A DNA stretch of 64,000 bases from Swaminathania salitolerans (GTDB lineage Bacteria; Pseudomonadota; Alphaproteobacteria; Acetobacterales; Acetobacteraceae). The notes beneath the pieces are model-generated. The model was not told where the DNA came from. It made no database searches and worked only from the letters and a program-made list of their open reading frames with translations. A program made the translations under genes and the position numbers. The stretch lies in the NCBI RefSeq assembly GCF_025994315.1, contig NZ_BAQE01000005.1; one strand, 5' to 3'. Every line of letters begins with the position of its first letter. The first letter of the stretch is position 1. Below are positions 1-8,899 of the stretch, piece by piece.

Positions 1-1
1 G

Positions 2-3000
2 GAAACCGTTACCGGAACGTCACGCAGGAACGACGACATTGCGAGAGAGACGCGCGCTGAAAAGAAGAAGACCCTGCGACGCGTCGTGCCGGAACACGGA
101 GCGAGCGGGAACGGAGGAAACGGACAGGGAGGAAATGGCAAAGAGGTCATTCTCGTCACGGGTACGCGCCTGTCGCAATCGCGTCTGACGAACGTGATGG
201 CGGGAACCGACCTCAGCGGGGAGCAGATCCGTCGCAGGGGGTATTACGATCTCGGCACAGCCCTGTTACGTGAAAATCCCGCGATCAGCGAAGGCGACAA
301 CTCCCCCATCGGCAATCAGGGCAGTTTCGGCGCCGGACAATCCTTCATCGGCCTGCTCAATCTCGGCTCCCAGAGAACCCTGACCCTGGTCGACGGCATG
401 CGCATGGGCGGGGGCGCCTCCGCCTCGATCTACGGAGCCGGTTCCGGCTCCCAGGTCGATGTGAGCACCATACCGACCTCCCTCATCAGGAGCGTCGATA
501 CCCGTCTCGGCGGCGCCGGTGCCGCTTACGGCTCCGATGCCGTGGCAGGCGTGATGAACTACACACTGGACGATCGCTTCAAGGGCGTGGCGTTCAACGC
601 CCAGGGCAACTGGTCTCAGAAGCTCGACGCGCCGGCCGAGAAGCTGACCTTCAAGGCCGGGACTCCCTTCGATCACGGGAAAGGGGGGCTGGTTTTCGAC
701 GTCGAGTATCGCAATACGGGCGGAATGGTCGCCAATGATCGTCCGACGATCTATGGGCGCGACGCGGTTCTCTATCACAGGGTGCCGCTCGGGCAGAGCG
801 CGCCCACGCTCTATGTCCTCGGTGCCGGGCAGCGCACCATACAGAACACGGTGACCGGCATTCCCATGACGACCGGCGCCTATGGCGTATTGCCCGTCTT
901 TGCCGGAAGTGCCGCCCCGGGCCTGGCGGGACAGGCCAATGCGGCCGTGCCCGGTACGGGCAACATCCCGCTGATGTTCAGCCGCAACGGCCAGTCTCTC
1001 ATCCCGCTCGAGACGGGCACGCTGCTTACGAACGACGCAAGCCACGGCATCGGTGGCGACGGTCTCGCCATCCAGGATTACAACCAGCTCATCGCGCCGA
1101 ACGACAAGCTGAACCTGACCCTGCTCGGTCATTACGATTTCACCCGTCATCTCCATGCCAGCTGGCAGGGCTGGTATGCGCGAGGCAGCGCGCGCAATCA
1201 GGTGGGGCAAGGCACCTGGAACACGCCCCAGTTCGACGATCCCGTCACGCTGAATACGTCCGGTCCGATGAGCAGCAGCTATTATACCAATGGCGTGGTC
1301 AACGGCCCGTTCGCTCTGAGCACCGGCAATCCCTTCCTCACCCCGGCAGAACAGCAGACGATCCGCAATGCCCTCGCTGCCGACGGCAAACCGACGGACA
1401 CATTCTATCTCACGCGCCTCAACCAGGATCTCGATGCGGGCATGTTCAGAACGACCATGCAGATGTATCGCTTCCAGGGTGGGCTGAACGGCGACTTCGA
1501 CGCGGTGGGACGACGGTTCACATGGAAAATCCGCGGCGAATACACGCGCTACATGAACGACACCTGGACGCCATCGATCGTCGTCCCCAATCTGATCAAC
1601 GCGCTGAACGCCGTTCGCGATCCGGGCGGCGCCATCGTCTGTGCGCCCGGCTATCAGAACGCACCGATCGCGACCCGCTCTGCAAGCTGCGCGCCCCTCA
1701 ACCCGTTCGGCTTCGACCGCATGACCCCCGGCGCAAGGGACTACGTCATCGCGGATGCCCATTCGAGGAACAGGAACAGCCAGCGCGATCTCCAGGCCGA
1801 ACTCGGCTCGACCGTCTTCCGTCTCCCGGCGGGAGACATGAGATGGGATCTCGGATACGAGCACCGGCGCGAAAGCTATCGCTTCGATCCGGGCGACTTT
1901 TTCCGTGGCTGGCCACAGCCGGACGGCACGTACCGGCAATATGGCAACAGCCTGCCGCTTCCGCCCACGGGCGGCGCCTATCACACGCATGAAGCCTTCG
2001 GCGAGCTGGATGTTCCCCTCGTCTCACCGGTCATGCACGTCCCGGGCGTCCATAGTCTTTCCGCCACGGCCAATGGCCGGTTCATCAATAACAGCATGAC
2101 CGGCAATTTCTGGACCTATATGTTCGGAGGCGCCTGGTGGCCGACGCGCGATTTCGGACTGAGCGGGAATTATGCCCGTTCGGTACGCAATCCCTCCGTC
2201 ACGGAACTGTTTTCGCCCCGTTCGACCAGCTACGGTTACGGTATCGATCCGTGTTCGGATGCAGGACTCGACTCCGGCCCCAATCCCGCCCTGCGCGCGG
2301 CCAACTGCGCGAAGGCGGGCATTCGTCAGCCCTTCATCTCCAATTTCAACTTCTACACCATACCGGGAACCACTGGCGGCAACGTAACCCTGAAGAACGA
2401 GACGTCGCAAAGCTATACGGGCAGTCTCGAATTCAGGCCCCATTTCGTGCGCGGTCTGGATATGAAGGCCTCGTTCGTCGATGTGACGGTGCGCAACGCC
2501 ATCACCTATCTGTATCCGACCGATCTGCTGAATGCGTGCTACGACTCCGCCAGCTACCCCTCGAATGCATTCTGCTCCACCTTCACCCGGGATTCGGGCG
2601 GCCAGATCACGACCTTCGATGGGGGATTCTACAATATCGCGCGTTTCGAGACCCAGGCACTCCAGGCCAGTCTCGACTATTTCACGCCTCTCACCCGGTT
2701 CGGCCTCGGCACCGGGGCGGGCGATATCGATCTGAGCGGCAACTATGTGCATTATCTCGCAAGCCAGCAATCCTATCTCGGCAGCACCTATGACCTCTCG
2801 GGCACGACAGACGCCCCGAACGACAATTTCACCCTGAACCTGACCTATCTGCGCGGCCCCTTCTCCGCACAATGGCAGACGCTCTGGTACGGCCCGACCC
2901 GGTATCAGGTTCAGGTCCCCGCAACGCGCTATCAGGACAACGAGCGTCCGTCCTTCGCCTATTTCAATCTCTCGCTGTCCTACGACATCACGAAAAATCT

Positions 3001-3130
3001 CTCATCGCATTTCGTCGTCAACAACATAACCGGCGCGCTGCCCGAATATCCGGGAACGGTCGATACGAACCGGTATTACCAGACGTTGATCGGCCGGAAC
3101 TTCCAGCTCGCCATCGGCGTGAACTTCTGA
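2..3130 (+). CDS. TonB-dependent outer-membrane receptor (5' truncated by window edge)
   Basis: Outer-membrane beta-barrel receptor for energised uptake of a ligand that the sequence does not identify. The frame is open to the first bases of the window, so the signal peptide and true start lie upstream; the first internal start is a GTG at 86, which is not a credible N-terminus. A TonB-box-like stretch (EVILVTGTR) precedes a plug domain with the usual LGAGAAYGSDAVAGVMNY-type motif. Many alternating beta strands follow, and the protein ends in a C-terminal aromatic residue (FQLAIGVNF), as barrels do. Paired cysteines in putative external loops (near CAPGYQ...SCAP and NACYDS...AFC) suggest loop disulphides. 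It is followed by a strong terminator and faces recA. Confidence 0.9.
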   Translation, partial: ETVTGTSRRNDDIARETRAEKKKTLRRVVPEHGASGNGGNGQGGNGKEVILVTGTRLSQSRLTNVMAGTDLSGEQIRRRGYYDLGTALLRENPAISEGDNSPIGNQGSFGAGQSFIGLLNLGSQRTLTLVDGMRMGGGASASIYGAGSGSQVDVSTIPTSLIRSVDTRLGGAGAAYGSDAVAGVMNYTLDDRFKGVAFNAQGNWSQKLDAPAEKLTFKAGTPFDHGKGGLVFDVEYRNTGGMVANDRPTIYGRDAVLYHRVPLGQSAPTLYVLGAGQRTIQNTVTGIPMTTGAYGVLPVFAGSAAPGLAGQANAAVPGTGNIPLMFSRNGQSLIPLETGTLLTNDASHGIGGDGLAIQDYNQLIAPNDKLNLTLLGHYDFTRHLHASWQGWYARGSARNQVGQGTWNTPQFDDPVTLNTSGPMSSSYYTNGVVNGPFALSTGNPFLTPAEQQTIRNALAADGKPTDTFYLTRLNQDLDAGMFRTTMQMYRFQGGLNGDFDAVGRRFTWKIRGEYTRYMNDTWTPSIVVPNLINALNAVRDPGGAIVCAPGYQNAPIATRSASCAPLNPFGFDRMTPGARDYVIADAHSRNRNSQRDLQAELGSTVFRLPAGDMRWDLGYEHRRESYRFDPGDFFRGWPQPDGTYRQYGNSLPLPPTGGAYHTHEAFGELDVPLVSPVMHVPGVHSLSATANGRFINNSMTGNFWTYMFGGAWWPTRDFGLSGNYARSVRNPSVTELFSPRSTSYGYGIDPCSDAGLDSGPNPALRAANCAKAGIRQPFISNFNFYTIPGTTGGNVTLKNETSQSYTGSLEFRPHFVRGLDMKASFVDVTVRNAITYLYPTDLLNACYDSASYPSNAFCSTFTRDSGGQITTFDGGFYNIARFETQALQASLDYFTPLTRFGLGTGAGDIDLSGNYVHYLASQQSYLGSTYDLSGTTDAPNDNFTLNLTYLRGPFSAQWQTLWYGPTRYQVQVPATRYQDNERPSFAYFNLSLSYDITKNLSSHFVVNNITGALPEYPGTVDTNRYYQTLIGRNFQLAIGVNF

Positions 3131-3201
3131 CGCGCAGCCGGTTCCGACACGCCTCCGGCGCCGGTGGGATCGGGTCTGCACCGCATTCCGCAGGCAAACG
3201 G

Positions 3202-3238
3202 AAAAAGCCGCCTCCCATGATGGGGGCGGCCTTTTTTT
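3202..3238. terminator. Bidirectional Rho-independent terminator between TonB receptor and recA
   Basis: GCCGCC(T)CCCA and TGGGGGCGGC form a GC-rich hairpin around a TGA loop with one bulged T. It is followed by seven T and preceded by five A, so it can stop transcription from both the receptor (+) and recA (-). Confidence 0.9.
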
Positions 3239-3325
3239 CCTGTTTCCCGGCTTTCCTGTTTCCCGGTTACGCGGATCCGGAAGTACCGCGCTTCCTGCCG
3301 CGCCGGTTCCGGATCGTCTCCGCGT

Positions 3326-3370
3326 TTACCCGGTTCATCTGGCCGGTTCGTTTGCCCGGTTCGTCCGGCC
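3326..3370. repeat. Degenerate CCGGTTC-containing repeats beside the recA stop codon
   Basis: Several imperfect copies of a CCGGTTCrTTTG/CCGGTTCGTCCGG-like element lie between the terminator and the 3' end of recA. Unit length is irregular (about 12-18 bp). No function is evident. Confidence 0.4.
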
Positions 3371-4411
3371 TTATTCGTCCGCCCCGTCTTCCTGCTCGTC
3401 CGGCGGGGTCATGAGCGCATCCGCGACGACACCCGCCTGTTCACGGATACGACGTTCGATATCGGACGCCATCTCGGGATGATCGCGCAGGAACTGCTTG
3501 GCGTTTTCACGCCCCTGCCCGACGCGGGTGCTGTCATAGGAGAACCACGCACCCGATTTCTCGACGATATTCGCCTTCACGCCAAGATCGATAAGCTCGC
3601 CGACCTTGCTGATCCCCTCGCCGTACATGATGTCGAACTCGACCTGACGGAAAGGCGGGGCCATCTTGTTCTTGACCACCTTCACGCGGGTCTGGTTGCC
3701 GACCACCTCGTCACGATCCTTGATCGAGCCGATACGGCGGATATCCAGACGGACCGATGCGTAGAACTTCAATGCGTTGCCGCCGGTCGTGGTCTCCGGA
3801 TTTCCGAACATCACACCGATCTTCATACGGATCTGGTTCAGGAAGATGACCATGGTGTTCGAACGCGATACCGTTCCGGTCAGCTTGCGCAGTGCCTGGC
3901 TCATCAGACGCGCATGCAGGCCGACATGGCTGTCTCCCATATCGCCTTCGAGCTCGGCCCTCGGCACGAGAGCAGCCACGGAATCCACCACGAGCACATC
4001 GACGGCACCGGAACGCACGAGCGTATCGGCAATTTCCAGCGCCTGTTCGCCCGCATCGGGCTGGCTCAGAAGGAGATTGTCCACATCGACGCCGAGCTTG
4101 CGCGCATATCCCGGATCGAGCGCGTGTTCGGCATCGACGAAGGCGCAGGTCCCGCCCTTTTTCTGGGCTTCGGCAATGGCATGGAGGGCCAGCGTCGTCT
4201 TGCCGGAGCTTTCGGGACCGTAGATCTCGATGATTCGCCCGCGCGGCAGACCGCCGATACCGAGACCGATATCGAGACCGAGCGATCCTGTGGAGATCAC
4301 GTCGACCTGCTCCTTGGGGCGCTGCCCCATGCGCATGATCGAGCCCTTGCCGAAAGCCCGCTCGATCTGGCTCAGCGCACCCTCGAGTGCTTTCGTCCTG
4401 TCCGTGCTCAT
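3371..4411 (-). CDS. recA: Recombinase RecA
   Basis: DNA-dependent ATPase that forms filaments on single-stranded DNA, catalyses strand exchange and triggers LexA autocleavage. It has 346 aa, the normal family length. Walker A is GPESSGKT at residues 65-72, Walker B is within LVVDSVAALVPRAE, and the C-terminus is acidic (DEQEDGADE). The start MSTDRTKALEG is chosen because it aligns with known RecA N-termini and has a GGAGG ribosome site 7 nt upstream; the frame stays open for 117 codons further upstream, but that stretch is not RecA-like. It stands alone on the minus strand after the gamma-glutamyltransferase-like gene, whose terminator separates them. Confidence 0.98.
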   Translation of the reverse strand: MSTDRTKALEGALSQIERAFGKGSIMRMGQRPKEQVDVISTGSLGLDIGLGIGGLPRGRIIEIYGPESSGKTTLALHAIAEAQKKGGTCAFVDAEHALDPGYARKLGVDVDNLLLSQPDAGEQALEIADTLVRSGAVDVLVVDSVAALVPRAELEGDMGDSHVGLHARLMSQALRKLTGTVSRSNTMVIFLNQIRMKIGVMFGNPETTTGGNALKFYASVRLDIRRIGSIKDRDEVVGNQTRVKVVKNKMAPPFRQVEFDIMYGEGISKVGELIDLGVKANIVEKSGAWFSYDSTRVGQGRENAKQFLRDHPEMASDIERRIREQAGVVADALMTPPDEQEDGADE

Positions 4412-4488
4412 CTTCTGTCCTCCGCTCTCATCACTCTCGCCCAAACCCTGCCGGTCGGCAATCCGCGATGACGCGATTCGTTTCAGTT

Positions 4489-4511
4489 GTTCGCTTTTGT
4501 TCCGGGAGAAC
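4489..4511. promoter_or_regulatory. Candidate SOS (LexA-type) operator upstream of recA
   Basis: Read on the + strand, GTTC-N6-GTTC is immediately followed by an inverted GTTCCGGGAGAAC. TTTTGTTCCGGGAGAAC (4495-4511) is nearly identical to an element upstream of dinB (16026-16041). It lies about 80-100 bp upstream of the recA ATG. The spacing differs by one from the classical alphaproteobacterial GTTC-N7-GTTC box, so this is a candidate only. Confidence 0.45.
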
Positions 4512-4552
4512 ATATCATGATCATACCCAAGGCGCGCAAGAGCATCCGCAAC

Positions 4553-4580
4553 AAAAAAAGCCCCTCCCGGAGGAGGGGCC
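4553..4580 (-). terminator. Rho-independent terminator after the GGT-like gene
   Basis: On the minus strand, GCCCCTCC and GGGAGGGGC form a tight stem followed by seven T. It sits 16 bp past the stop codon of the gamma-glutamyltransferase-like gene and isolates it from recA. Confidence 0.9.
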
Positions 4581-4595
4581 GACACGCGGATGCGC

Positions 4596-5981
4596 TCAGT
4601 TGTTGAAGCTGCCGACCGACAGCCCTCCCCCTCTGGGATCGGTTTCGCCATGACAGGTATCGCCATCGCAAAGAGAGGCATTGACCCGCCCCTCGCCATC
4701 CCTCGGAAGAGCCGAATGGGCCAGCACGGCCCGGGCGGCGCGGGCCAGGGCATCGGCGGCATCGTTCTGACCCGAGCTGGCGAGTGCCGCCACGGGCGTA
4801 TTGCGGCGCATCAGCAGGGCTGCCGAAAGGAGCGGCGCAGGGTAACGGCCCGGAGCGGCTGCCAGAAGGACGCCGGTTCCCACCGCCATACGCCCCGTAC
4901 CGAACAGATTGTTGTCGGTCAGGGCGCAGGCAACCATTCCGCCTTGCCGGTCGGTCACGACGAAGGAGGTCGAAGCCGGAAGCGGCGGCAGGACTCCGCC
5001 TTTTGCGCCACCCTGTGTCACCAGCGTCCGGGCAGCCGCCAGCAGCGCCTCGCTGCTCAGTCCTGCGCGGGCCTCCTGACGCCAGAGCGCAACCGCGCCC
5101 TGGGCCGATCCATCTCCGTTGAAGGCCGCAGCCGCCCCGAGTCCGCCATCGGCGGGCGGCGGCAGGAAATAGGCCGTCACGCCGTCGCGTGCGAGACGAA
5201 GCGGCGCCGATTGTATCGGCAATGCCTTGCGCAGCGAGGCGCGGTCGAGCCCTCCGCCCGCGCGGTTCGCACCCTCGACGAAAATCCCGCCGAGCGCGCC
5301 GTTATACAGATCGCCGACCCCGACATTCCCCATGCGCTCGAGAAAGCTCGCGAGTCTCGGCTGGATCAGGGCATCGCCATTCTGCAACGGCGTTCCGTCG
5401 GCCCGGGCAAAGACCGTGCGGGCTGCCTCGTCCGCGAACAGGGCCGTATGCACCGCCGCGATATCCTGGGCCAGAACGCGACTGACCGTCGCTCCACTGC
5501 GGGCGAGTTGCACCGAGGGGCCGATCAGATCGGCGAATTCGACGCTGCCGTAACGCAGTTGCATCGTGAAAAGGCCGCGCGGCGTCATGGGCATCGCTGC
5601 GGGCCGGGTCGCGGGCAGGGGGGAAGAGGCATCGGTCGCGGAAGCCGCCGGCAGGAAGGAGAATGCCTGCGGCGCCTCGCCCTGACGTCGCACGAGACAG
5701 GCCCCGCCCCCGCCCAGAGATGCGCGGGACGGAAGGGTCACGGCAAGCGCCATGCCGACAGCGGCCGCAGCGTCGGCGGCATTGCCCCCGTGCACGAGAA
5801 CGTCGCGACCGACCAGAGCCGCCCGGGGCTCGTCCGCGACGACCGTCCCGATATAGCCGGTCACGATCGGCGTGGTCTTGCCGAAGAGACTGTGACCGAT
5901 ATGCGAGACATCGCTGCACCCGGCGAGAAGGGTTGCCGTCATCAGCATGCAGACGCCACGCAGCCCGGATCTGTGTCTCAT
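4596..5981 (-). CDS. Gamma-glutamyltransferase-family lipoprotein
   Basis: Member of the GGT (Ntn-hydrolase) family, which self-cleaves and uses the new N-terminal Thr to hydrolyse or transfer gamma-glutamyl groups from glutathione-type substrates. The start MRHRSG gives a classic lipoprotein signal (TATLLAGC lipobox). An upstream ATG at 6041, with GAAGG about 11 nt before it, is an alternative and would add 20 residues. The large-subunit signature VLVHGGNAADAAAAVGMALAV and the small-subunit start STSFVVTDRQG with a candidate nucleophile Thr are present, as are FGTG and the C-terminal DPRGGG. At about 461 aa it is shorter than typical GGTs (about 560-580). The substrate-binding Arg of the usual REtAP motif is replaced by FLPAAS, so activity may differ. 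Confidence 0.85.
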   Translation of the reverse strand: MRHRSGLRGVCMLMTATLLAGCSDVSHIGHSLFGKTTPIVTGYIGTVVADEPRAALVGRDVLVHGGNAADAAAAVGMALAVTLPSRASLGGGGACLVRRQGEAPQAFSFLPAASATDASSPLPATRPAAMPMTPRGLFTMQLRYGSVEFADLIGPSVQLARSGATVSRVLAQDIAAVHTALFADEAARTVFARADGTPLQNGDALIQPRLASFLERMGNVGVGDLYNGALGGIFVEGANRAGGGLDRASLRKALPIQSAPLRLARDGVTAYFLPPPADGGLGAAAAFNGDGSAQGAVALWRQEARAGLSSEALLAAARTLVTQGGAKGGVLPPLPASTSFVVTDRQGGMVACALTDNNLFGTGRMAVGTGVLLAAAPGRYPAPLLSAALLMRRNTPVAALASSGQNDAADALARAARAVLAHSALPRDGEGRVNASLCDGDTCHGETDPRGGGLSVGSFNN

Positions 5982-6245
5982 CCGACGTCCGGGACGACAG
6001 GGTGCGTTCGTATCACGATGCGCCACATGCGGTGTCTTCATGACCCGGCAAGCCTTCTTTCTCTGTTCGCGACAGCATGTCCTTCCGGACGACACGGCAA
6101 CTGTCGGGAAATTGGGTTCGTTTACGCATCTAACCGTGATCCGGACGATGGGCAACCTGCCAGCCCTCCCCCGGTTTTGCGAAAACGCCACGACTGCCCT
6201 ATGCAGGATGGCTCCAGCTCCTCACGCCTCGCAGGATACCGCCTG

Positions 6246-7028
6246 ATGATCCGCCCGACCTGCGCCCGCCTCGGCAGCGCTCTTTTCGCCCTCGCCCTGA
6301 CCCTTCCGGCATCGCTTCCGTTCGCCCCGCCCGCCATGGCGGCGCCCGCCGCGCAATTCTCGCCCGCGCAGCGGGACGAGATCGTCTCGATCATGCGCGA
6401 AGCGCTCAGGAAGGATCCGAGCATTCTGAGCGATGCGATCATGGCATTGCGCGCCGGTGCGCAGCAGAAGGCGGCCGACGATGCGCTCGCCCATGTCAGG
6501 GCCGATCATGCGCGGCTGGAAAAAGCGCCCGATTATGCCGTGCGCGGCAATCCGCATGGCGATCTCACGCTCGTGGAGTTTCTCGATCCGCGATGCGGCT
6601 ATTGCCGCAGCATGGTGCCGGTGGTCGATTCCCTTCTCAAGGCCGATCCGCAGCTTCGTCTGGTCGAGAAGATCGTACCGGTCCTGAGCGAGAAAAGCGT
6701 TCTCGATACGCAGGCTATCTTCGCCGCAGCCCTGCAGGGCGGATACGAGAAGATGAAACGCGCCCTCATGCAGGACAAGGCCCCGCCGACGATGGAGCGG
6801 ATCCGCCAGCTTGCGAAAGCCAATGGCCTCGATGCCGACCGGCTGGAAAAGGACATGCATGCCCCGTCCGTCGCGGCCGAAATCAACGAGAACCTCGCCC
6901 AGGCACGCCTGATCGGTCTCGACGGAACGCCGACCTTCGTTTTCGGTACCAACGCGATCATCCCCGGCGCGGTCTCCACCGAGGAGATGCGCGCCCAGAT
7001 CAAGGCCGCCCGCGCGGCGAAACCCTGA
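6246..7028 (+). CDS. Secreted DsbA-family thiol-disulphide oxidoreductase
   Basis: Periplasmic thioredoxin-fold protein that forms or rearranges disulphides in exported proteins. It has 260 aa. The signal peptide MIRPTCARLGSALFALALTL...AMA is followed by a helical N-terminal segment (FSPAQRDEIVSIMREAL), as in ScsC/Com1-like DsbA relatives. The thioredoxin domain has the CGYC active site (about residue 117) and the cis-Pro motif GTPTFVFG near the C-terminus. The start MIRPT is chosen because it begins the signal peptide; the frame remains open far upstream, antisense to the GGT-like gene. Transcribed divergently from that gene and convergent with ppk2. Confidence 0.92.
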   Translation: MIRPTCARLGSALFALALTLPASLPFAPPAMAAPAAQFSPAQRDEIVSIMREALRKDPSILSDAIMALRAGAQQKAADDALAHVRADHARLEKAPDYAVRGNPHGDLTLVEFLDPRCGYCRSMVPVVDSLLKADPQLRLVEKIVPVLSEKSVLDTQAIFAAALQGGYEKMKRALMQDKAPPTMERIRQLAKANGLDADRLEKDMHAPSVAAEINENLAQARLIGLDGTPTFVFGTNAIIPGAVSTEEMRAQIKAARAAKP

Positions 7029-7034
7029 TCTTCA

Positions 7035-7057
7035 GGTCAGGGGGGCTCCCCCTGACC
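7035..7057. terminator. GC hairpin between convergent dsbA-like and ppk2 genes
   Basis: GGTCAGGGGG-GCT-CCCCCTGACC is a perfect 10-bp inverted repeat starting 6 bp after the dsbA-like stop. It lacks a T tract, so it may be a weak or factor-assisted bidirectional terminator. Confidence 0.6.
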
Positions 7058-7062
7058 CGCCT

Positions 7063-7965
7063 TCAGGATCCGATCCTGCTTGCCTTGATTCTGGCTTCCA
7101 GCCGGTCGAGATTCCGGAGGATTTCCGGTGAGGCCGGAGGCGGCTCGGGGCTGAGACCCTCGAGCCTCTCGATCAGCGCCTCCATCACGACGAGCCGCGC
7201 GTACCATTTCTTGTCCGAAGGGACGACCAGCCATGGCGCATGCTTGCAGGACGTGGCCCGGATCGCCTCCTGATAGGCCTGTTGATAGGCGGGCCAGAAC
7301 TGGCGTTCCGCCAGATCGCTCTCGTCGAATTTCCAGCGTTTGTCCGGTCGGCGCAGCCGTCTCAACAGGCGTTTCTGCTGACATTCCGGCGACATGTGCA
7401 GCATGATCTTGAACGTATGTATGCCCTGACGGGAGAGATAACTCTCGAAATTGCGGATATCGGTCAATCGACCGTCCCAGAACGCCTCCGTTTCAGGGTT
7501 GCCCTGCATACCGGCGGTATCCAGCCGGTCCGCATGAACGCGCGCCACGAGCACATCCTCGTAATGACTGCGATTGAAGACGCCGACCTGCCCGCGCGCG
7601 GGCACCGCCATATGGACGCGCCAGAGATAATCATGCGCCTGTTCGATCTCGCTCGGTTTCTTGAACGAGACGACCCTGGTTCCCTGCGGATTCATCCCCG
7701 TCATAACGTTGAGTATGAGGCTGTCCTTTCCGGCACCGTCCATACCCTGCAGCACGACGAGCAACGCATGACGGTGCTCGGCCGCGATGCGCTCCTGCAG
7801 CGCGCCGAGATGCGCGCGCCTCTGGCGCACCCATTTCCTGACCTGCTTCTTGTCCAGATCGCCATGATCGCGTGTCGGATACGAATCGAGCGTGAACGCA
7901 CTGCCTTCGCGCACCCGATAGCGCGCCGGAAGCGTGCGCGCGAAATCCAGCGTAAGCTCAGTCAC
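7063..7965 (-). CDS. Polyphosphate kinase 2 family protein
   Basis: Cytoplasmic PPK2-type phosphotransferase that moves phosphate between polyphosphate and nucleotides. It has 300 aa and a single PPK2 domain. Walker A is LQGMDGAGKDS, the Walker B-type stretch is VGVFNRSHYEDVL, and the lid has RRLRRPDKRWKF; these are the family hallmarks. The GTG at 7965 is preferred as the start because it overlaps the ydfG stop by 8 nt; a TTG at 7983 is possible. Translationally coupled behind ydfG. The nucleotide preference (AMP, ADP or GDP) cannot be read from the sequence. Confidence 0.9.
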   Translation of the reverse strand: MTELTLDFARTLPARYRVREGSAFTLDSYPTRDHGDLDKKQVRKWVRQRRAHLGALQERIAAEHRHALLVVLQGMDGAGKDSLILNVMTGMNPQGTRVVSFKKPSEIEQAHDYLWRVHMAVPARGQVGVFNRSHYEDVLVARVHADRLDTAGMQGNPETEAFWDGRLTDIRNFESYLSRQGIHTFKIMLHMSPECQQKRLLRRLRRPDKRWKFDESDLAERQFWPAYQQAYQEAIRATSCKHAPWLVVPSDKKWYARLVVMEALIERLEGLSPEPPPASPEILRNLDRLEARIKASRIGS

Positions 7966-8710
7966 GACGGCGATCCACCGCAAGTCCGCCCGCAGCCTGA
8001 CACACGGGCATCATCTCGATCGCATTCACATTCATGTGCGGCGGCAGAGCGACGAGCCAGGAGATCGTCGCTGCGATATCCTCCGGAGTCAGCGGATCGG
8101 TTCCCTTGTAGACATCCCGGCCCTTCTCCTCATCGCGCAGCCTGACGGCGCTGAACTCACTCCCGCCGCACATGCCCGGTTCGATATTCGTCACCCTGAC
8201 AGCCGTACCGAGGAGATCCGTGCGCAGATTGCGCATAAACTGCGCGACAAAGGCTTTCGTCGCGCCATAGACATTGCCACCGACATAGGGATAGCTGCCT
8301 GCGATACTGCCGATGGTTAGCACATAGCCGGCATTGCGCTGCACCATGCCCGGGAGGAAGGCGCGGGTCATCTCGACCATCCCGCTGACATTGGTGTCGA
8401 TCATCGTCTCCCAGTCGTCGATATCCGCCTCCTGGGCCTTCCCGACACCGAGCGCGAGCCCCGCATTGTTGATCAGCACCGCCACCTCGCGCCATTCCGG
8501 AGGCAGGGTGTCAGGCAGACTCCGTATGCCGGTCCTGTCGGTCATGTCGAGCTCGAGCGGAAGAAACGCCTCGCCCAGCGTCTCGCGAAGGGCGTCCAGA
8601 CGCGCCTTGCGTCGCCCCGTGCCGATAACCCGATGGCCTTCGCTGACGAGACGCTGGGCGATCGCCCGACCAAAACCGGCGGTAGCGCCGGTCACCAATA
8701 CGATGGCCAT
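7958..8710 (-). CDS. ydfG: YdfG-type NADP-dependent 3-hydroxy acid dehydrogenase (SDR)
   Basis: Short-chain dehydrogenase closely resembling E. coli YdfG, which oxidises L-allo-threonine, serine and 3-hydroxy acids and reduces malonic semialdehyde with NADP(H). It has 250 aa. The cofactor motif is TGATAGFG, with GRR downstream typical of NADP preference; LINNAGLALG and the catalytic YGATK are present, as is PGMCGGSEFS like the YdfG PGLVGGTEFS. The start MAIVLVTG has AGGAAGAAG just upstream, which settles it against the longer MKPAVKEEE reading. First gene of a two-gene unit with ppk2. Confidence 0.93.
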   Translation of the reverse strand: MAIVLVTGATAGFGRAIAQRLVSEGHRVIGTGRRKARLDALRETLGEAFLPLELDMTDRTGIRSLPDTLPPEWREVAVLINNAGLALGVGKAQEADIDDWETMIDTNVSGMVEMTRAFLPGMVQRNAGYVLTIGSIAGSYPYVGGNVYGATKAFVAQFMRNLRTDLLGTAVRVTNIEPGMCGGSEFSAVRLRDEEKGRDVYKGTDPLTPEDIAATISWLVALPPHMNVNAIEMMPVCQAAGGLAVDRRRD

Positions 8711-8899
8711 ATCTTCTTCCTCTTTCACTGCGGGTTTCACCGCAGATTTCGATGCGCGACGTTAACGCCGCGCCGACCGTCATTGCGGGATGCGGCGGAT
8801 CACGCGCCCTGTTCACCCATCCAGACGGCCCAGACATGTCATGGTTGCCCGAATGACGCGCTCTTGCAAAACCTCCGCCGATCGCCGACATTTTCTGCC

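Noticed and set aside
4489..4502. Classical GTTC-N7-GTTC LexA box at recA
   Set aside because: Actual spacing is six bases; kept only as part of a broader motif shared with dinB.
4412..4762. In-frame N-terminal extension of RecA by 117 codons
   Set aside because: The extension has no RecA similarity and lies over the upstream gene's terminator and 3' end; a good ribosome site precedes MSTDRTK.
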